A DNA stretch of 64,000 bases from an uncultured Bacteroidia bacterium. GTDB lineage: Bacteria > Bacteroidota > Bacteroidia > NS11-12g > UBA955. The translations under genes were made by a program, and so were the position numbers. This document shows positions 25,104 through 35,154 of this stretch, piece by piece. The stretch's first letter is position 1. Each line of letters begins with the position of its first letter. The notes beneath the pieces are model-generated. The model had not been told where the DNA came from. It ran no database searches and saw only the letters and a list, made by a program, of their open reading frames with translations. The stretch covers positions 123,673 through 187,672 of the forward strand of contig CALSPH010000001.1 of assembly GCA_943788195.1 (NCBI GenBank), in the 5' to 3' direction.

Positions 25104-26029
25104 TGCTGCAATAACCATCGGCATTTGAGTCTGCGTAGCTGAATATCCCAGAAAAAGCCTTTTACTGCCGCTTTTTTAAATCCTTTATCAATTAAATGAG
25201 CAGAAACTTCAATAATTATTTTCTTTAATTGGGCCGATTGAGCGGAGTCCAAAGGCCTGTTTCTACGCACAAAGCTCGCTAAAAAAGCTGCATCTTCTGT
25301 TGGTAATTTGTAATTCAAGTTTGCCAATTTTTCTTCTAGTAGTAGCGTTTCTTTAGCGTAAACTTGATATTTCTGATTTTTTTTATCCTGCCCCGTAGTA
25401 CTTGAAATAAAATGCAAGGTTCCACCCAACACCATATTGGCCACTGAATATTTTTCAGCAACCTGCTGAACCCAAACATAGTCCTCCAAATATTCCATGG
25501 CAGGATCAAAGGCAATTCCTTGTACCATACTTGTTCGCGCAACCAAAGAGGACATGATGAATGCATTCTTAAACAACAACCGCACTTGAATATCCTCATT
25601 GGAGATTGGATATCGAAAATTTTTCTGTCTCAAATTCTCCAAAAATACTCCCCGCACTTTTCCATCTCCAACTAATGCATGCTCTGGGTTTTTCTCTAAA
25701 AACTGAATTTGTCGCATTAATTTATCAGCTCTTGGCCAACCATCATCTGCATCTAACCAAGCCAAATAAGGGGTATTCACTTGTTCTAATAACATATTAC
25801 GTCCAGCAACAATGCCACCGGGTTTAGGAACATCAATTACATGAATGCCATTAAAATGGGCTTGATAATCTTTAATCAAAGTGAGTGTTCCATCACTGCT
25901 GCTATCATTCGCTATAAAGATTTGCCAATCCACACCTTCCTGTTGTGTTGCATCCTCAATAGCAATATGCAACGTTTTCTCCGCATTTTTAGCGGGAATC
26001 AGTATGGATATTTTCGGTAAATCAGGCAT
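25100..26029 (-). CDS. Family 2 glycosyltransferase
   Basis: Inverting GT-A glycosyltransferase. The N-terminus has the GT2 pattern KISILIPAKNAEKTL, then FIANDSSSDGT, and the DxD-type metal site in LAWLDADDGWPRA (~residue 95). The acceptor-side helix follows in residues 150-220. The C-terminal ~80 residues are basic and helical, with no TM helix, so it likely works peripherally on cell-envelope glycans. Donor and acceptor sugars cannot be assigned. It is a single-gene unit divergent from yqeY; a TAGCTTTG (minus strand, 26043-26050) lies 13 nt upstream of the start. Confidence 0.88.
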   Translation of the reverse strand: MPDLPKISILIPAKNAEKTLHIAIEDATQQEGVDWQIFIANDSSSDGTLTLIKDYQAHFNGIHVIDVPKPGGIVAGRNMLLEQVNTPYLAWLDADDGWPRADKLMRQIQFLEKNPEHALVGDGKVRGVFLENLRQKNFRYPISNEDIQVRLLFKNAFIMSSLVARTSMVQGIAFDPAMEYLEDYVWVQQVAEKYSVANMVLGGTLHFISSTTGQDKKNQKYQVYAKETLLLEEKLANLNYKLPTEDAAFLASFVRRNRPLDSAQSAQLKKIIIEVSAHLIDKGFKKAAVKGFFWDIQLRRLKCRWLLQH

Positions 26030-26042
26030 TTTAATCAGCGAA

Positions 26043-26078
26043 CAAAGCTACAGAAATTAACCGAATAGCCTATCTTTG
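26043..26078. promoter_or_regulatory. Divergent -7 boxes, glycosyltransferase and YqeY
   Basis: Minus-strand TAGCTTTG (26043-26050) faces the glycosyltransferase; plus-strand TATCTTTG (26071-26078) ends 4 nt before the YqeY ATG at 26083. Both match TAnnTTTG. No convincing -33 element was found for either. Confidence 0.4.
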
Positions 26079-26082
26079 AAGG

Positions 26083-26526
26083 ATGAGTTTAAAGTCCAAA
26101 ATTGAAGCTGCAATTACGGTAGCTATGAAGAATAAGAAAAGCGGAAAACTGCGCGGCCTAAGAGAGATTAAATCCCAATTATTATTGGCCGAAACCAGTG
26201 GACAAGGGGAGGTTGATGAAGCCAAGGAACTCAGCATACTACAGAAAATGGCCAAGCAACGTCAAGATAGTCTAAAGATCTATGAGGAGCAAGACAGGCA
26301 AGACTTGGCTGCAAAAGAAAGAGAGGAACTGGAACTACTTCAAACATATCTTCCAAAGCCTTTATCTGCTGATGAACTCGAAATAATTATCAAAGAAATT
26401 ATAGCTCAAACCGGTGCAGAAAGCATGCGAGATATGGGGAAAGTAATGCCTTTGGCCAAAGAAAAAATTGGAGGAGGAGCAGACGGCAGGACGCTCTCAG
26501 AGATAATTAGAAAATTATTATCCTAA
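26083..26526 (+). CDS. GatB/YqeY domain protein
   Basis: A 147-residue protein of the YqeY family, related to the tail domain of the GatB amidotransferase subunit that contacts tRNA. Features are an N-terminal helical domain (KSGKLRGLREIKSQLLLAE, with RQDSLKIYEEQDRQDLAAKE) and a C-terminal GatB-like domain (LQTYLPKPLSADELE, then MGKVMPLAKEKIGGGADGRTLS). The cellular role of free-standing YqeY is unclear; tRNA binding is assumed from homology. It lies 44 bp upstream of dnaX. Confidence 0.92.
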   Translation: MSLKSKIEAAITVAMKNKKSGKLRGLREIKSQLLLAETSGQGEVDEAKELSILQKMAKQRQDSLKIYEEQDRQDLAAKEREELELLQTYLPKPLSADELEIIIKEIIAQTGAESMRDMGKVMPLAKEKIGGGADGRTLSEIIRKLLS

Positions 26527-26570
26527 TTCTTTTTAATCCTTGAAAAATATCCCAACTTTGTCAATCTTCC

Positions 26571-28352
26571 ATGGATAATTTTATTGTTTCAGCGCGTAAG
26601 TATAGACCCCAAACATTTGCTGATGTTGTGGGCCAAAAACACATTACGGATACGCTGATTAATGAAATTAAATCCCAGCATTTAGCACAGGCATTTTTGT
26701 TTACTGGGCCACGTGGTGTAGGTAAAACAACCTGCGCCCGTATTTTAGCTAAAGTAATAAACTCGGACGAAAACACTCAGCCAGATCAAGATTTTGCGTT
26801 TAATATCTTTGAGCTTGATGCAGCTTCTAATAATTCGGTAGATGATATTCGTTCGCTCAATGAGCAAGTGCGCATACCCCCTCAAACAGGCAATTTCAAG
26901 GTTTACATCATCGATGAGGTGCATATGCTCAGCGCTAGTGCATTCAATGCATTTCTAAAAACACTTGAGGAACCCCCCAGTTATGCCATTTTTATATTGG
27001 CAACTACTGAAAAGCATAAAATACTACCCACCATTTTATCACGATGTCAAATATTTAATTTCAACCGGATAAAAGTAATTGATATCGTGAACTATTTAAA
27101 AGTGATTGCTTCTAAAGAAAAGGTAGAAGTAGATGACGAAGCATTACACATAATAGCCCAAAAAGCAGATGGTGGAATGCGCGATGCTTTATCCATGTTT
27201 GACCAACTTGTAAGTTTTTGCAATGGTAAAATTACCTATGACAAAACCATTGAGAATTTAAACCTTCTGGATGCGGATTATTATTTTCAAATATCAGAAG
27301 CGCTATTCAGTCAACAAGCGGGAAAAGCTTTGGCTTTGTTTGATGAAATTTTGCAAAAAGGCTTTGATGGTCATCAATTCTTGTTAGGGCTGAATGATCA
27401 TTACCGAAATTTATTGATGGTGAAAGATTCTGAAACGCACAAATTGTTGGAAGTTTCTGAGGTTATTCAAGATAAATATAAAGAGCAGGCAGAAAAATGC
27501 GACTATGGTCTTTTACTCAATGGACTTAATGTTGCGCATCGTTTCGAGTTTGAATATAAAACAGCGAGCAACAAAAGGCTTCATATCGAATTATGTTTGA
27601 TGAAATTGAATGCACTTCCCTATCTCATGAAAGGCAGTGCTCAAGAAAGCAGTGATGACGAGCCTGTAGTGATGGAATTCAAAACAGCTATTGCTATACC
27701 CGTTCAAAAGCAGAAAAAGCGGAAAATTATTAAACCTAGAGCAGTGGTTACCTCTTCCCCAGCAGTAAGAACGGAATCACATATTGAACATAAATTAAAA
27801 ATAGCAAATCCGAAAAGTGAGGTAAATCTAATCAAAGATGAAACACTTCAAAAGATCCCAAAGTTGAATGCGGCTTCTGTATCAAAATACAAAACGGACT
27901 TAGCGGATAAAAAAGCATTGGATTTGGCTAATGAATCGACCGAATCTAGAGTTAACCAACCTGAAATATCTACGAATACGCATCCCCATTTTACGGTTGA
28001 GAATGTACGAAATATGCTAAATGAGTTGGCAGAAGAATTAATTGACACTAAAAACAAAAAATTCACTGCAGCATTGATCAAAGGGAAAGAATTTGCCATT
28101 CAAGACAACAACATTTTATATAGTTTTAGTTCCAGCATCGAACAAAAACAATTTACAGATTGTTTGATTGAAATCAGAGTCGCTTTAAAGAAGGAATTTG
28201 GTGCAGATAAGGGAATTGAAATGATGGTTTCTATTTCAGAATCAGAAGCAAAACAAATTTTCTCCCCCAATCAAAAATTTGCCAAAATTATTGCTGAAAG
28301 TGAAGCGGTTCAAAAGTTAGTTGAAAAGCTCAACTTAGGAATAAAAAAATGA
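26571..28352 (+). CDS. dnaX: DNA polymerase III subunit gamma/tau
   Basis: Clamp-loader ATPase of the replisome. The AAA+ core (residues 1-~365) shows Walker A GPRGVGKTT, Walker B IIDEVHML and the sensor segment LATTEKHKILPTILSRCQ. The zinc-binding module normally between Walker A and ELDAASNNSVDDIR is replaced by a short stretch, VINSDENTQPDQDFAFNIF, with no cysteines. The C-terminal ~225 residues are a low-complexity linker and a small alpha/beta tail. The 4-bp overlap with the next gene (28349) suggests coupling. As far as I recall, cysteine-free DnaX is seen in Flavobacteriia. Confidence 0.95.
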   Translation: MDNFIVSARKYRPQTFADVVGQKHITDTLINEIKSQHLAQAFLFTGPRGVGKTTCARILAKVINSDENTQPDQDFAFNIFELDAASNNSVDDIRSLNEQVRIPPQTGNFKVYIIDEVHMLSASAFNAFLKTLEEPPSYAIFILATTEKHKILPTILSRCQIFNFNRIKVIDIVNYLKVIASKEKVEVDDEALHIIAQKADGGMRDALSMFDQLVSFCNGKITYDKTIENLNLLDADYYFQISEALFSQQAGKALALFDEILQKGFDGHQFLLGLNDHYRNLLMVKDSETHKLLEVSEVIQDKYKEQAEKCDYGLLLNGLNVAHRFEFEYKTASNKRLHIELCLMKLNALPYLMKGSAQESSDDEPVVMEFKTAIAIPVQKQKKRKIIKPRAVVTSSPAVRTESHIEHKLKIANPKSEVNLIKDETLQKIPKLNAASVSKYKTDLADKKALDLANESTESRVNQPEISTNTHPHFTVENVRNMLNELAEELIDTKNKKFTAALIKGKEFAIQDNNILYSFSSSIEQKQFTDCLIEIRVALKKEFGADKGIEMMVSISESEAKQIFSPNQKFAKIIAESEAVQKLVEKLNLGIKK

Positions 28353-29482
28353 TAAAGTTTCAGGTTCAACATTATACCTTAAAATCATACAAACATTTTG
28401 ATTCAATTAAAGAATCATGGGTTGATTTTAACAACAACCCTTCGCTTTGTCCTGAAAATTTAATTGCAATTGAAAACAGTGAAATCAATGATGTAACACC
28501 GTATTATGTGATGGTTTATGTTCAAGGTCAACTTAAGGGACTTATATACTACCAGATGTTGCATTTCAATTCCTCATTTATTGATTTGGGCATACTTAAC
28601 AAGTGGTATTATAACCTATTGCAATTCTTCATCCGGAGAATAAAAACCAATTTACTCATCTGCGGAAGTCTTTTTCGTATTGATTTCAAGGGTTTTGACG
28701 GAGTTAGTGGGGACGAGGTAGCCATGATTACCAAAACAATTGCTGAAGAGTCCTTATTGGGGAAACGAATTAGTGGAATACTAATGAAAGATTTGGAAAT
28801 CGATTTAGGTCTCAAAACACAAAATTTATTCAAATTTAAACCCATGCACTCCGATGTTACAATGGTAATGCCCATACGTAACTCCTGGAACAATATGGAC
28901 GATTATCTAAATGATCTTAAACGGAAATACAAAAAACGCGTTAATAAAATTCTAAGTGATGGAAAGCCTTTGGAAATTAGGGAATTAGAACTTGCTGAAA
29001 TTAAACAATACGAATCTGAAATCTCTAATTTATACAATCAAATTGTCCGTAAACAAATTGTGCGTCTTGGGGTTCTCAACGGGTTATATTTCATGGAAAT
29101 GAAGCGTCAATTGAAAGATAAATACAAGATTTATGGCTTCTTCCATGATGGCCAACTAGTCGCTTTCTCTACCCATATTCATTATGGAAATTCTATGGAA
29201 ATCTATTATATCGGATTTTCTTACCCCCAAAATAATACATTTCAGTTGTATTTCAATATTCTGTACCATGGCTTAAGTATTGCAATTGAAAAAAAGTATA
29301 AATCTATTGAGTTGGGAAGGACTGCTAAAGAAGCTAAGGCAAGTATGGGCGCAGAACCCGAAGCCAGTATTAATTACGTCTGCATTAATAACCCTTTCCT
29401 CAACGGGTTATTCAACAAAATAAGGAAAAACTTTTCGCGAAAAATGGGCGAAACTTGGGCTAATCGACAACCCCTAAAATAG
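28349..29482 (+). CDS. GNAT-like acyltransferase (BioF2/FemAB-type fold)
   Basis: A 377-residue cytoplasmic protein with a duplicated GNAT-like architecture. The recognisable C-terminal half runs KIYGFFHDGQLVAFSTHI, MEIYYIGFSYPQNN, LYFNILYHGLSIAIEK and SIELGRTAKEAKASMGAEP. This resembles Bacteroidota peptidogalycan-biosynthesis / BioF2-like acetyltransferases, which transfer acyl or aminoacyl groups to envelope precursors. A basic central region (DDYLNDLKRKYKKRVNK) may bind a charged substrate. It overlaps dnaX by 4 bp and precedes the rod-shape cluster. No specific substrate can be stated. Confidence 0.65.
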   Translation: MIKFQVQHYTLKSYKHFDSIKESWVDFNNNPSLCPENLIAIENSEINDVTPYYVMVYVQGQLKGLIYYQMLHFNSSFIDLGILNKWYYNLLQFFIRRIKTNLLICGSLFRIDFKGFDGVSGDEVAMITKTIAEESLLGKRISGILMKDLEIDLGLKTQNLFKFKPMHSDVTMVMPIRNSWNNMDDYLNDLKRKYKKRVNKILSDGKPLEIRELELAEIKQYESEISNLYNQIVRKQIVRLGVLNGLYFMEMKRQLKDKYKIYGFFHDGQLVAFSTHIHYGNSMEIYYIGFSYPQNNTFQLYFNILYHGLSIAIEKKYKSIELGRTAKEAKASMGAEPEASINYVCINNPFLNGLFNKIRKNFSRKMGETWANRQPLK

Positions 29483-29552
29483 TTTTTTTAATCCTTAATA
29501 AAATGCTAATTTCGCAAAATTGAATACTAAAGGTTTCAATGCACCATAAATA

Positions 29553-30575
29553 ATGAGTATTTTCGGATTTTTAACGCAAGAATTAGCCATCGATTTGGGT
29601 ACAGCAAATACCCTGATTATTCACAAGGACGTTGTTGTTGTGGATGAGCCATCCATCATTGCCATGGAACGAAACAGTGGAAAGGTAATTGCCATTGGTC
29701 ATCAAGCCCAACAGATGTTCGGTAAAGAGAATGAAGGGATTAAAACTATTCGTCCTCTTAAGGATGGTGTTATTGCCGATTTTCAAGCTGCCGAACACAT
29801 GATTCGAGGCATGATAAAGATGATGAACAAAAAGGGAAGCATCTTTAGTCCTCAATTAAAAATGGTGATCTGTATTCCTTCTGGAATTACCGAAGTTGAA
29901 AAAAGAGCTGTTATTGATTCTGCGCAGCGCGCAGGTGGTAGAGAAGTATATCTTATTCATGAGCCTATGGCCGCAGCAGTAGGTATTGGCATAGATGTTA
30001 CTGAACCTATGGGTAATATGATTATTGATATAGGTGGAGGAACCACTGAAATTGCAGTAATTGCTTTAGGCGGTATTGTTTGTGATGAAAGTATTCGTGT
30101 TGCAGGAGATGAGTTTACCTTAGACATTGCTGATTACATGCGTAGACAGCACAATTTGTTGATTGGTGAAAGAACTGCTGAAAAAATAAAAATTAACGTA
30201 GGTGCCGCATTAACTGACTTAACAAACCCACCGGACGATTACCCAGTGTATGGGCGTGATTTGATGACCGGTATCCCGAAACAAATCATGATTTCATATT
30301 CTGAAATAGCTTTGGCTTTGGATAAAAGCGTTTCAAAAATAGAAGAAGCGGTGCTTCGTGCATTGGAGAACACTCCCCCTGAATTATCAGCAGATATCTT
30401 CCAAACAGGATTATATTTAACAGGTGGTGGAGCATTATTAAGAGGTTTAGACAAGCGTTTACATGCGAAGACAAAGCTTCCTGTTAATATAGCAGAAGAC
30501 CCATTAAGAGCCGTTGTAAGAGGCACAGGAATTGCTTTAAAGAATATTGACAAATTTAACTTCTTAATGAAATAG
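29553..30575 (+). CDS. mreB: Rod-shape determining actin homologue MreB
   Basis: Bacterial actin that forms membrane-associated filaments guiding the elongasome. The actin-fold loops are all present: IDLGTANTLI (phosphate 1), GNMIIDIGGGTTEIAVI (phosphate 2) and LTGGGALLRGL (adenosine). The N-terminal FGFLTQE is short and hydrophobic, fitting membrane attachment. Length 340 is standard. It is followed by mreC after 11 bp and leads the mreBCD-mrdA-rodA cluster, which codes for a complete rod-shape machinery. Confidence 0.97.
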   Translation: MSIFGFLTQELAIDLGTANTLIIHKDVVVVDEPSIIAMERNSGKVIAIGHQAQQMFGKENEGIKTIRPLKDGVIADFQAAEHMIRGMIKMMNKKGSIFSPQLKMVICIPSGITEVEKRAVIDSAQRAGGREVYLIHEPMAAAVGIGIDVTEPMGNMIIDIGGGTTEIAVIALGGIVCDESIRVAGDEFTLDIADYMRRQHNLLIGERTAEKIKINVGAALTDLTNPPDDYPVYGRDLMTGIPKQIMISYSEIALALDKSVSKIEEAVLRALENTPPELSADIFQTGLYLTGGGALLRGLDKRLHAKTKLPVNIAEDPLRAVVRGTGIALKNIDKFNFLMK

Positions 30576-30586
30576 TATTTTAGGGT

Positions 30587-31423
30587 ATGAGAAGAATACT
30601 TGCATTTCTCATAGCTAAAAGAAACCTCCTTCTTTTCATCTTTTTAGAGCTTATTGCCTTAGGCTCTATATTCAGATTTCATCGATATCAGCGTTCGCTT
30701 TATTTAAATAATGCCAATGCAATGGGTGCCAGTTTAAATGCCACACAGACTAAATGGACCAATTATTTTAACTTAGAAGAGCTTAATACAAAACTGCACA
30801 AGCAAAACCAAGGCTTACTGGTAGGCAAGCAAGATACCCTTGATGAAATAATTACGGATAGCTTTGGCTGGTTCGCCAAACTTAACTTACATAATTTTGA
30901 AGTAATTGATGCCGAAATCATTTTTAACAGCACGAATCGCCCTGTAAATACTTTTGTGATTAATAAAGGCTCGCGCGATGGGATAGAAAAAGGATTAGGT
31001 GTTTCATCTACTCAAGGAATTATTGGTAAAATAATAGAGGTGAATCAAAACTATGCACTTGGATTAAGTATTCTTAATGTAAAATCGCCTGTTGTAATGC
31101 CAAAAATATCTGAGCTAACCAATAAATCTGGCTCAATCGAATGGGATGGTCTCAATCCAAAAAAAGTACGACTAAAAGGAATTCATAAGTTTGAAAATGT
31201 AGAAAAAGGGAACCATGTTGTTTCAAGCGGCTACTCGATTAATTTTCCCGAAAATATTCCCGTAGGAACTATTTCAAAATTGAATAAAACCAATGAAAGC
31301 TTTTTTCAGATTGAGGTTGATTTAGCCGCAAATTTAGCACAGGATAAGTTTGTGTATGTGTTCAAAAATCGGAATCGAAAACAAATTGATAGTCTCATTT
31401 CGAACCCCCAAATAATGCCCTAA
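30587..31423 (+). CDS. mreC: Rod-shape determining protein MreC
   Basis: Bitopic inner-membrane protein whose periplasmic part organises the elongasome and activates PBP2. It has an N-terminal TM helix (LLLFIFLELIALGSIFRF, residues ~12-30), a short coiled-coil region, then the beta-rich MreC core (VNTFVINKGSRDGIEKGLGV, GIIGKIIEVNQNYA). Length 278 is normal. The stop codon overlaps the mreD start by one base (TAATG). Confidence 0.94.
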   Translation: MRRILAFLIAKRNLLLFIFLELIALGSIFRFHRYQRSLYLNNANAMGASLNATQTKWTNYFNLEELNTKLHKQNQGLLVGKQDTLDEIITDSFGWFAKLNLHNFEVIDAEIIFNSTNRPVNTFVINKGSRDGIEKGLGVSSTQGIIGKIIEVNQNYALGLSILNVKSPVVMPKISELTNKSGSIEWDGLNPKKVRLKGIHKFENVEKGNHVVSSGYSINFPENIPVGTISKLNKTNESFFQIEVDLAANLAQDKFVYVFKNRNRKQIDSLISNPQIMP

Positions 31424-31935
31424 TGAAAACAAGTGAAATAGTAAAATATATCCTTCTTGCTTTAGGCCTTTGCTTAATCCAATTCATTGTTTTGGATAAA
31501 CTTCAATTGAGTACTTATTTACAACCTCAAATATTGGTTCTCATCCCTTTAATTCTTCCTATACAAACCAGGCGTCCTTCTTTGTTTTTAATTGCATTTG
31601 CGATAGGCATGATTGCTGATTTTTTCCTAAACACATTTGGTCTCAACACATTTTGCATGGTTTTGGTCGCATATTTAAGAAGTTTCTGGTTACCCAAAGA
31701 GGACAACCCAAGGCCAGAATTCAATGTTGTTCCTTCTTTACAAATTGTCCTAAACCCAAAATGGATCAGTTACATTTTGATTTTAAGTGCTATTTATCAC
31801 TTCAGCTATTTCATTTTAGAATACATGGCGTTAAAATATTTCTTTAGAATTTTACTAACGGCTTTATTAAGTACTGCTTTAAGTATATTTGTTCAATGGA
31901 TTATTTATCAATTGTTTCTAAAAAATAGAATATAG
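31423..31935 (+). CDS. mreD: Rod-shape determining protein MreD
   Basis: Small polytopic inner-membrane elongasome subunit, about five to six TM helices in 170 residues (YILLALGLCLIQFIVLDKL; LIPLILPIQTRRPSLFLIAFAIGMIADFF). The GMIADFFLNTFGLNTF segment is typical. Located between mreC and mrdA with 1-bp overlap upstream and 5 bp to the next start. Confidence 0.92.
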   Translation: MKTSEIVKYILLALGLCLIQFIVLDKLQLSTYLQPQILVLIPLILPIQTRRPSLFLIAFAIGMIADFFLNTFGLNTFCMVLVAYLRSFWLPKEDNPRPEFNVVPSLQIVLNPKWISYILILSAIYHFSYFILEYMALKYFFRILLTALLSTALSIFVQWIIYQLFLKNRI

Positions 31936-31940
31936 CATAG

Positions 31941-33783
31941 TTGACCAGCACACGTAAATATCTTTTCTTCGGGCTTCTCATATTTGTTGGAGTGATGGTA
32001 ATCGGCAGGTTGTTTAACTTACAATTATCCAGCAATGCACATTATATCGATTCGGTAAAAAATGCTTCTTTGGAGATTACCCTTTATCCTGATCGAGGTA
32101 TCATTTATGATCGTAAAGGCAAGCTTTTGGTGTATAACGATGTGGTCTATGATTTGGCTGTAATTCGCAGTAAAATTTCTAAAACATTAGATACGGCTGC
32201 GCTATTAAAAATCATCCAATTAGATACATTAACTTTCAAGAAAAAATTAGCCAAAATCAGAAACGGCAATGTTCCCAATACCTTTTTAAAAGATCTCCCA
32301 CCAGAGATCTATATCCCGTTACAAGAAAATATATTGCGTTTCCCCCGGTTTCATTGTTGAACAAAAAACAGATCGTAGATATAAACACAATATAGGCTCC
32401 CATGTTTTGGGTTATACTGGAGAAGTAAATGATAAGGAAATAAGGAAATACGACTATTACCGCCAAGGTGAATTTATAGGTAAAACCGGGCTTGAGGGCG
32501 AGTATGAGCCCTATTTACGTGGATATAAAGGTGTAAAAGTGGTTATTCGCGATAATCGTCAAATAGAAAAAGGCAGTTTCAATGCAGGGGCTTTAGACAG
32601 CAACCCTACACCAGGAAAGCCAATCTACTCATCATTGGATTTTAACTTACAGGAAATGGCAGAAAACATGCTAGCCAATAAAATAGGGAGCATAGTTGCC
32701 ATTGAGCCCAGTTCTGGTGAGATACTGGCCTTGGCGAATAGCCCCAATTACGATTTAAATGAGATGGTTGGATCCAGTAGATCAGCGAATTATGTGAAAC
32801 TACTGAATGACCCCAACAAGCCCCTTTTTAATCGTGCCATTAAAGCCAGGTATCCTCCTGGAAGTACCTTTAAAACCATACAAGCTTTAATCGGGTTACA
32901 ACAAGATATCGTGACAGAATCCAGCACATTCCCCTGCTATGGTGGATATAAAATGGGTCGATTACGGGTTGGATGTCATTCACACCCTTCCCATTTAAAC
33001 TTACCCGAATCCATCCAGAAATCATGCAATGCTTGGTATTGCCATTTATTCAGAAACATCATTGACGATTCTACCTATAGTCGAGTAGATATTGGATACA
33101 ATATTTGGCGAAATTATTTATTGGAGTTTGGCATTGGACGAAAAACCGGAATTGACTTGCCCAACGAAGGCTCAGGCTTTGTACCCGATACTGGGTTCTT
33201 TAATCGGTATTATGGTAAAGGCCGATGGAAAAGCAGTATGATTATTTCACTGAGTATAGGACAAGGTGAAATGGGCTTAACTCCACTTCAAATTGCGAAT
33301 TTTGCTGCATGCATTGCCAATAGAGGTTATTGGATTACTCCGCATGTTGTAAAATCCATCGATGGCTTAGATACCATTCCTTCCAAATACACAGAGAAGA
33401 ACAGAACATCCATTGATCGAAAACATTATGAGACCATTATACAGGGGATGATTCGTGTGGTTGCTCCGGGAGGAACCGCCAGAGGAGCAGCGATACCTGG
33501 TTTGGAAGTGTGTGGCAAAACAGGAACATCACAAAACCCGCATGGAAAAGATCATTCAATTTTTATTGGCTTTGCCCCGCGCGATAATCCAAAAATTGCC
33601 GTTGCTTGTGTGATTGAAAATGGAGGATATGGTGCAACTTATGCTGCACCCATGGCTACCGTATTAATGGAACGTTTCTTAGCAAGTGATGATAGCACTT
33701 TTGTTTCTAAGAAGCCTATTTTATATGATCGCATGCGCAATGCAAAACTTAAAAACTTCCTTCCGGATTCGATTTCTAATTAA
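31941..33783 (+). CDS. mrdA: Penicillin-binding protein 2 (elongasome transpeptidase), frameshift at a C run
   Basis: Class B PBP that crosslinks peptidoglycan during elongation, with RodA. A TTG start at 31941 gives one N-terminal TM helix and the pedestal domain; the transpeptidase motifs are PPGSTFKT (catalytic Ser), KSCNAWY (SxN) and CGKTGTSQ (KTG). The ORF track shows two pieces (to 32360, from 32407). Removing one C from the CCCCC run at about 32342-32346 restores one frame reading FPGFIVEQKTDRRYKHNIGSH, so the full protein is ~613 residues. Because mrdA is normally essential in rods, a sequencing insertion is the likeliest cause. The stop overlaps the rodA start (TAATG). Confidence 0.9.
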
Positions 33784-35094
33784 TGCAATATAAATCATAC
33801 CATAATCAGGATAGGTCTCAATATGATATTGGCACCATATTGATTTATCTTATTCTTTGCATTGTGGGTATTTTAAACCATTTACTCCAGCGTCTTTTCA
33901 GAAAATGCGGCTTGGTTCGATTTCAAGATGCCCTATACCAAACAACTCATCTTTTTGGGAATCAGTTTGTTTATGGGTATCATTATCTTATATACCGAGT
34001 CCACCCTTTTCTTTCACCTAGGCTATGTTATATTCGGTTTGGTGATTGCTTTAACCGCGGGCACATTCCTCTTTGGTGCCACGGTAAATGGCGCTCAGGC
34101 ATGGTATAAAATTGGGGGTATTCAATTACAACCTGCAGAATTTGCAAAAATTGGAGCCGTTTTAGGCTTATCAAAATATTTAGGCTCCTATGGTGTCAGA
34201 TTAGATTCACTTAGAAATTATGGGATTGCTTTTCTATTTTTATTCATTCCAATGGGCATCGTACTCGCTCAGAATGATACTGGAAGTGCTTTGGTTTTTT
34301 TAAGCCTTATTTTAGTGTTATATCGTTTTGGATTACCCGGTTGGCTTTTGGGAATTGGAGTGAGTTACATTGTTTTATTTTCTGTGCTTATGCTCATTTC
34401 TAAAAATGAAGCCCTTCTCGGATTAAGACCAGAATATTTCTTAATTGCTGTGATCACATTAATATTTATAGTTCTAGGTGCTTTACTAGCAAGGAATAAT
34501 CGAAAGCTCATTACAGTATTAAGCATTCTGTATATAAGTTATGTCGGATTTGTAATGGTGGCCAATTTTGCTTTTAACAGTTTAAAAGGATATCAAAAAA
34601 GAAGAATTCAGTTGATTTATGGACTTATAGAAGATAGAAGAGGAACCGGGTATAACCTATTTCAAAGTAAAGTTGCCATAGGCAGCGGTCAACTTACGGG
34701 CAAAGGCTATTTGGGGGGTACACAAACAAAGCTAAATTTCGTGCCTGAGCCCAGCACAGATTTCATCTTTTGTACCCTAGCGGAGGAAACCGGTTTCATC
34801 GGATCATCCTTGTTTGTTCTGCTTTATCTCTATTTTCTATATCGCTTAGCGATAATGGCAGAAAGGCAAAACTCAAGATTTGCTAGAGCCTATGGTTATG
34901 GTGTTTTCTCTATCCTACTGTTTCACTTTATTATTAATGTTGGCATGACGATGGGCATGGTACCCACCATTGGAATACCCTTGCCTTTTATAAGCTATGG
35001 GGGCTCCTCATTATTAGCGTTTACCATTCTACTTTTCATTTTTATTAAATTAGATGCAAATAGAGGGAACGAAGTAAGTGTTGACCTTAGGTAA
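33783..35094 (+). CDS. rodA: RodA glycosyltransferase (SEDS), frameshift near the N-terminus
   Basis: SEDS-family peptidoglycan polymerase acting with PBP2. The intact part (from 33928) has about nine TM helices and the SEDS C-terminal signature GIPLPFISYGGSSLLAF. The first 45 codons are in another frame: removing one A from the AAA in TTTTAAACC near 33877 joins MQYKSYHNQDRSQYDIG...ILTIYSSVFSENAAWFDFKM to the rest and restores a typical RodA start, ~436 residues in all. The annotated 108-aa ORF from 33783 is therefore the N-terminus, not a separate gene. As with mrdA, a +1 sequencing error is the likeliest explanation. Confidence 0.9.
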
Positions 35095-35154
35095 AAATTC
35101 CCAATACACTAAGAGTGGTAACAAAAATTGACCTAAATTTGCCCTTCGCAAATT

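Noticed and set aside
32280-32420. Programmed ribosomal frameshift in mrdA
   Set aside because: No slippery heptamer or downstream stem was seen; a single extra C in a homopolymer fits sequencing error better, given other +1 shifts.
33783-34109. 108-aa ORF as a separate gene
   Set aside because: Its first half is the RodA N-terminus and its second half is an out-of-frame reading of the RodA core; explained by a frameshift.
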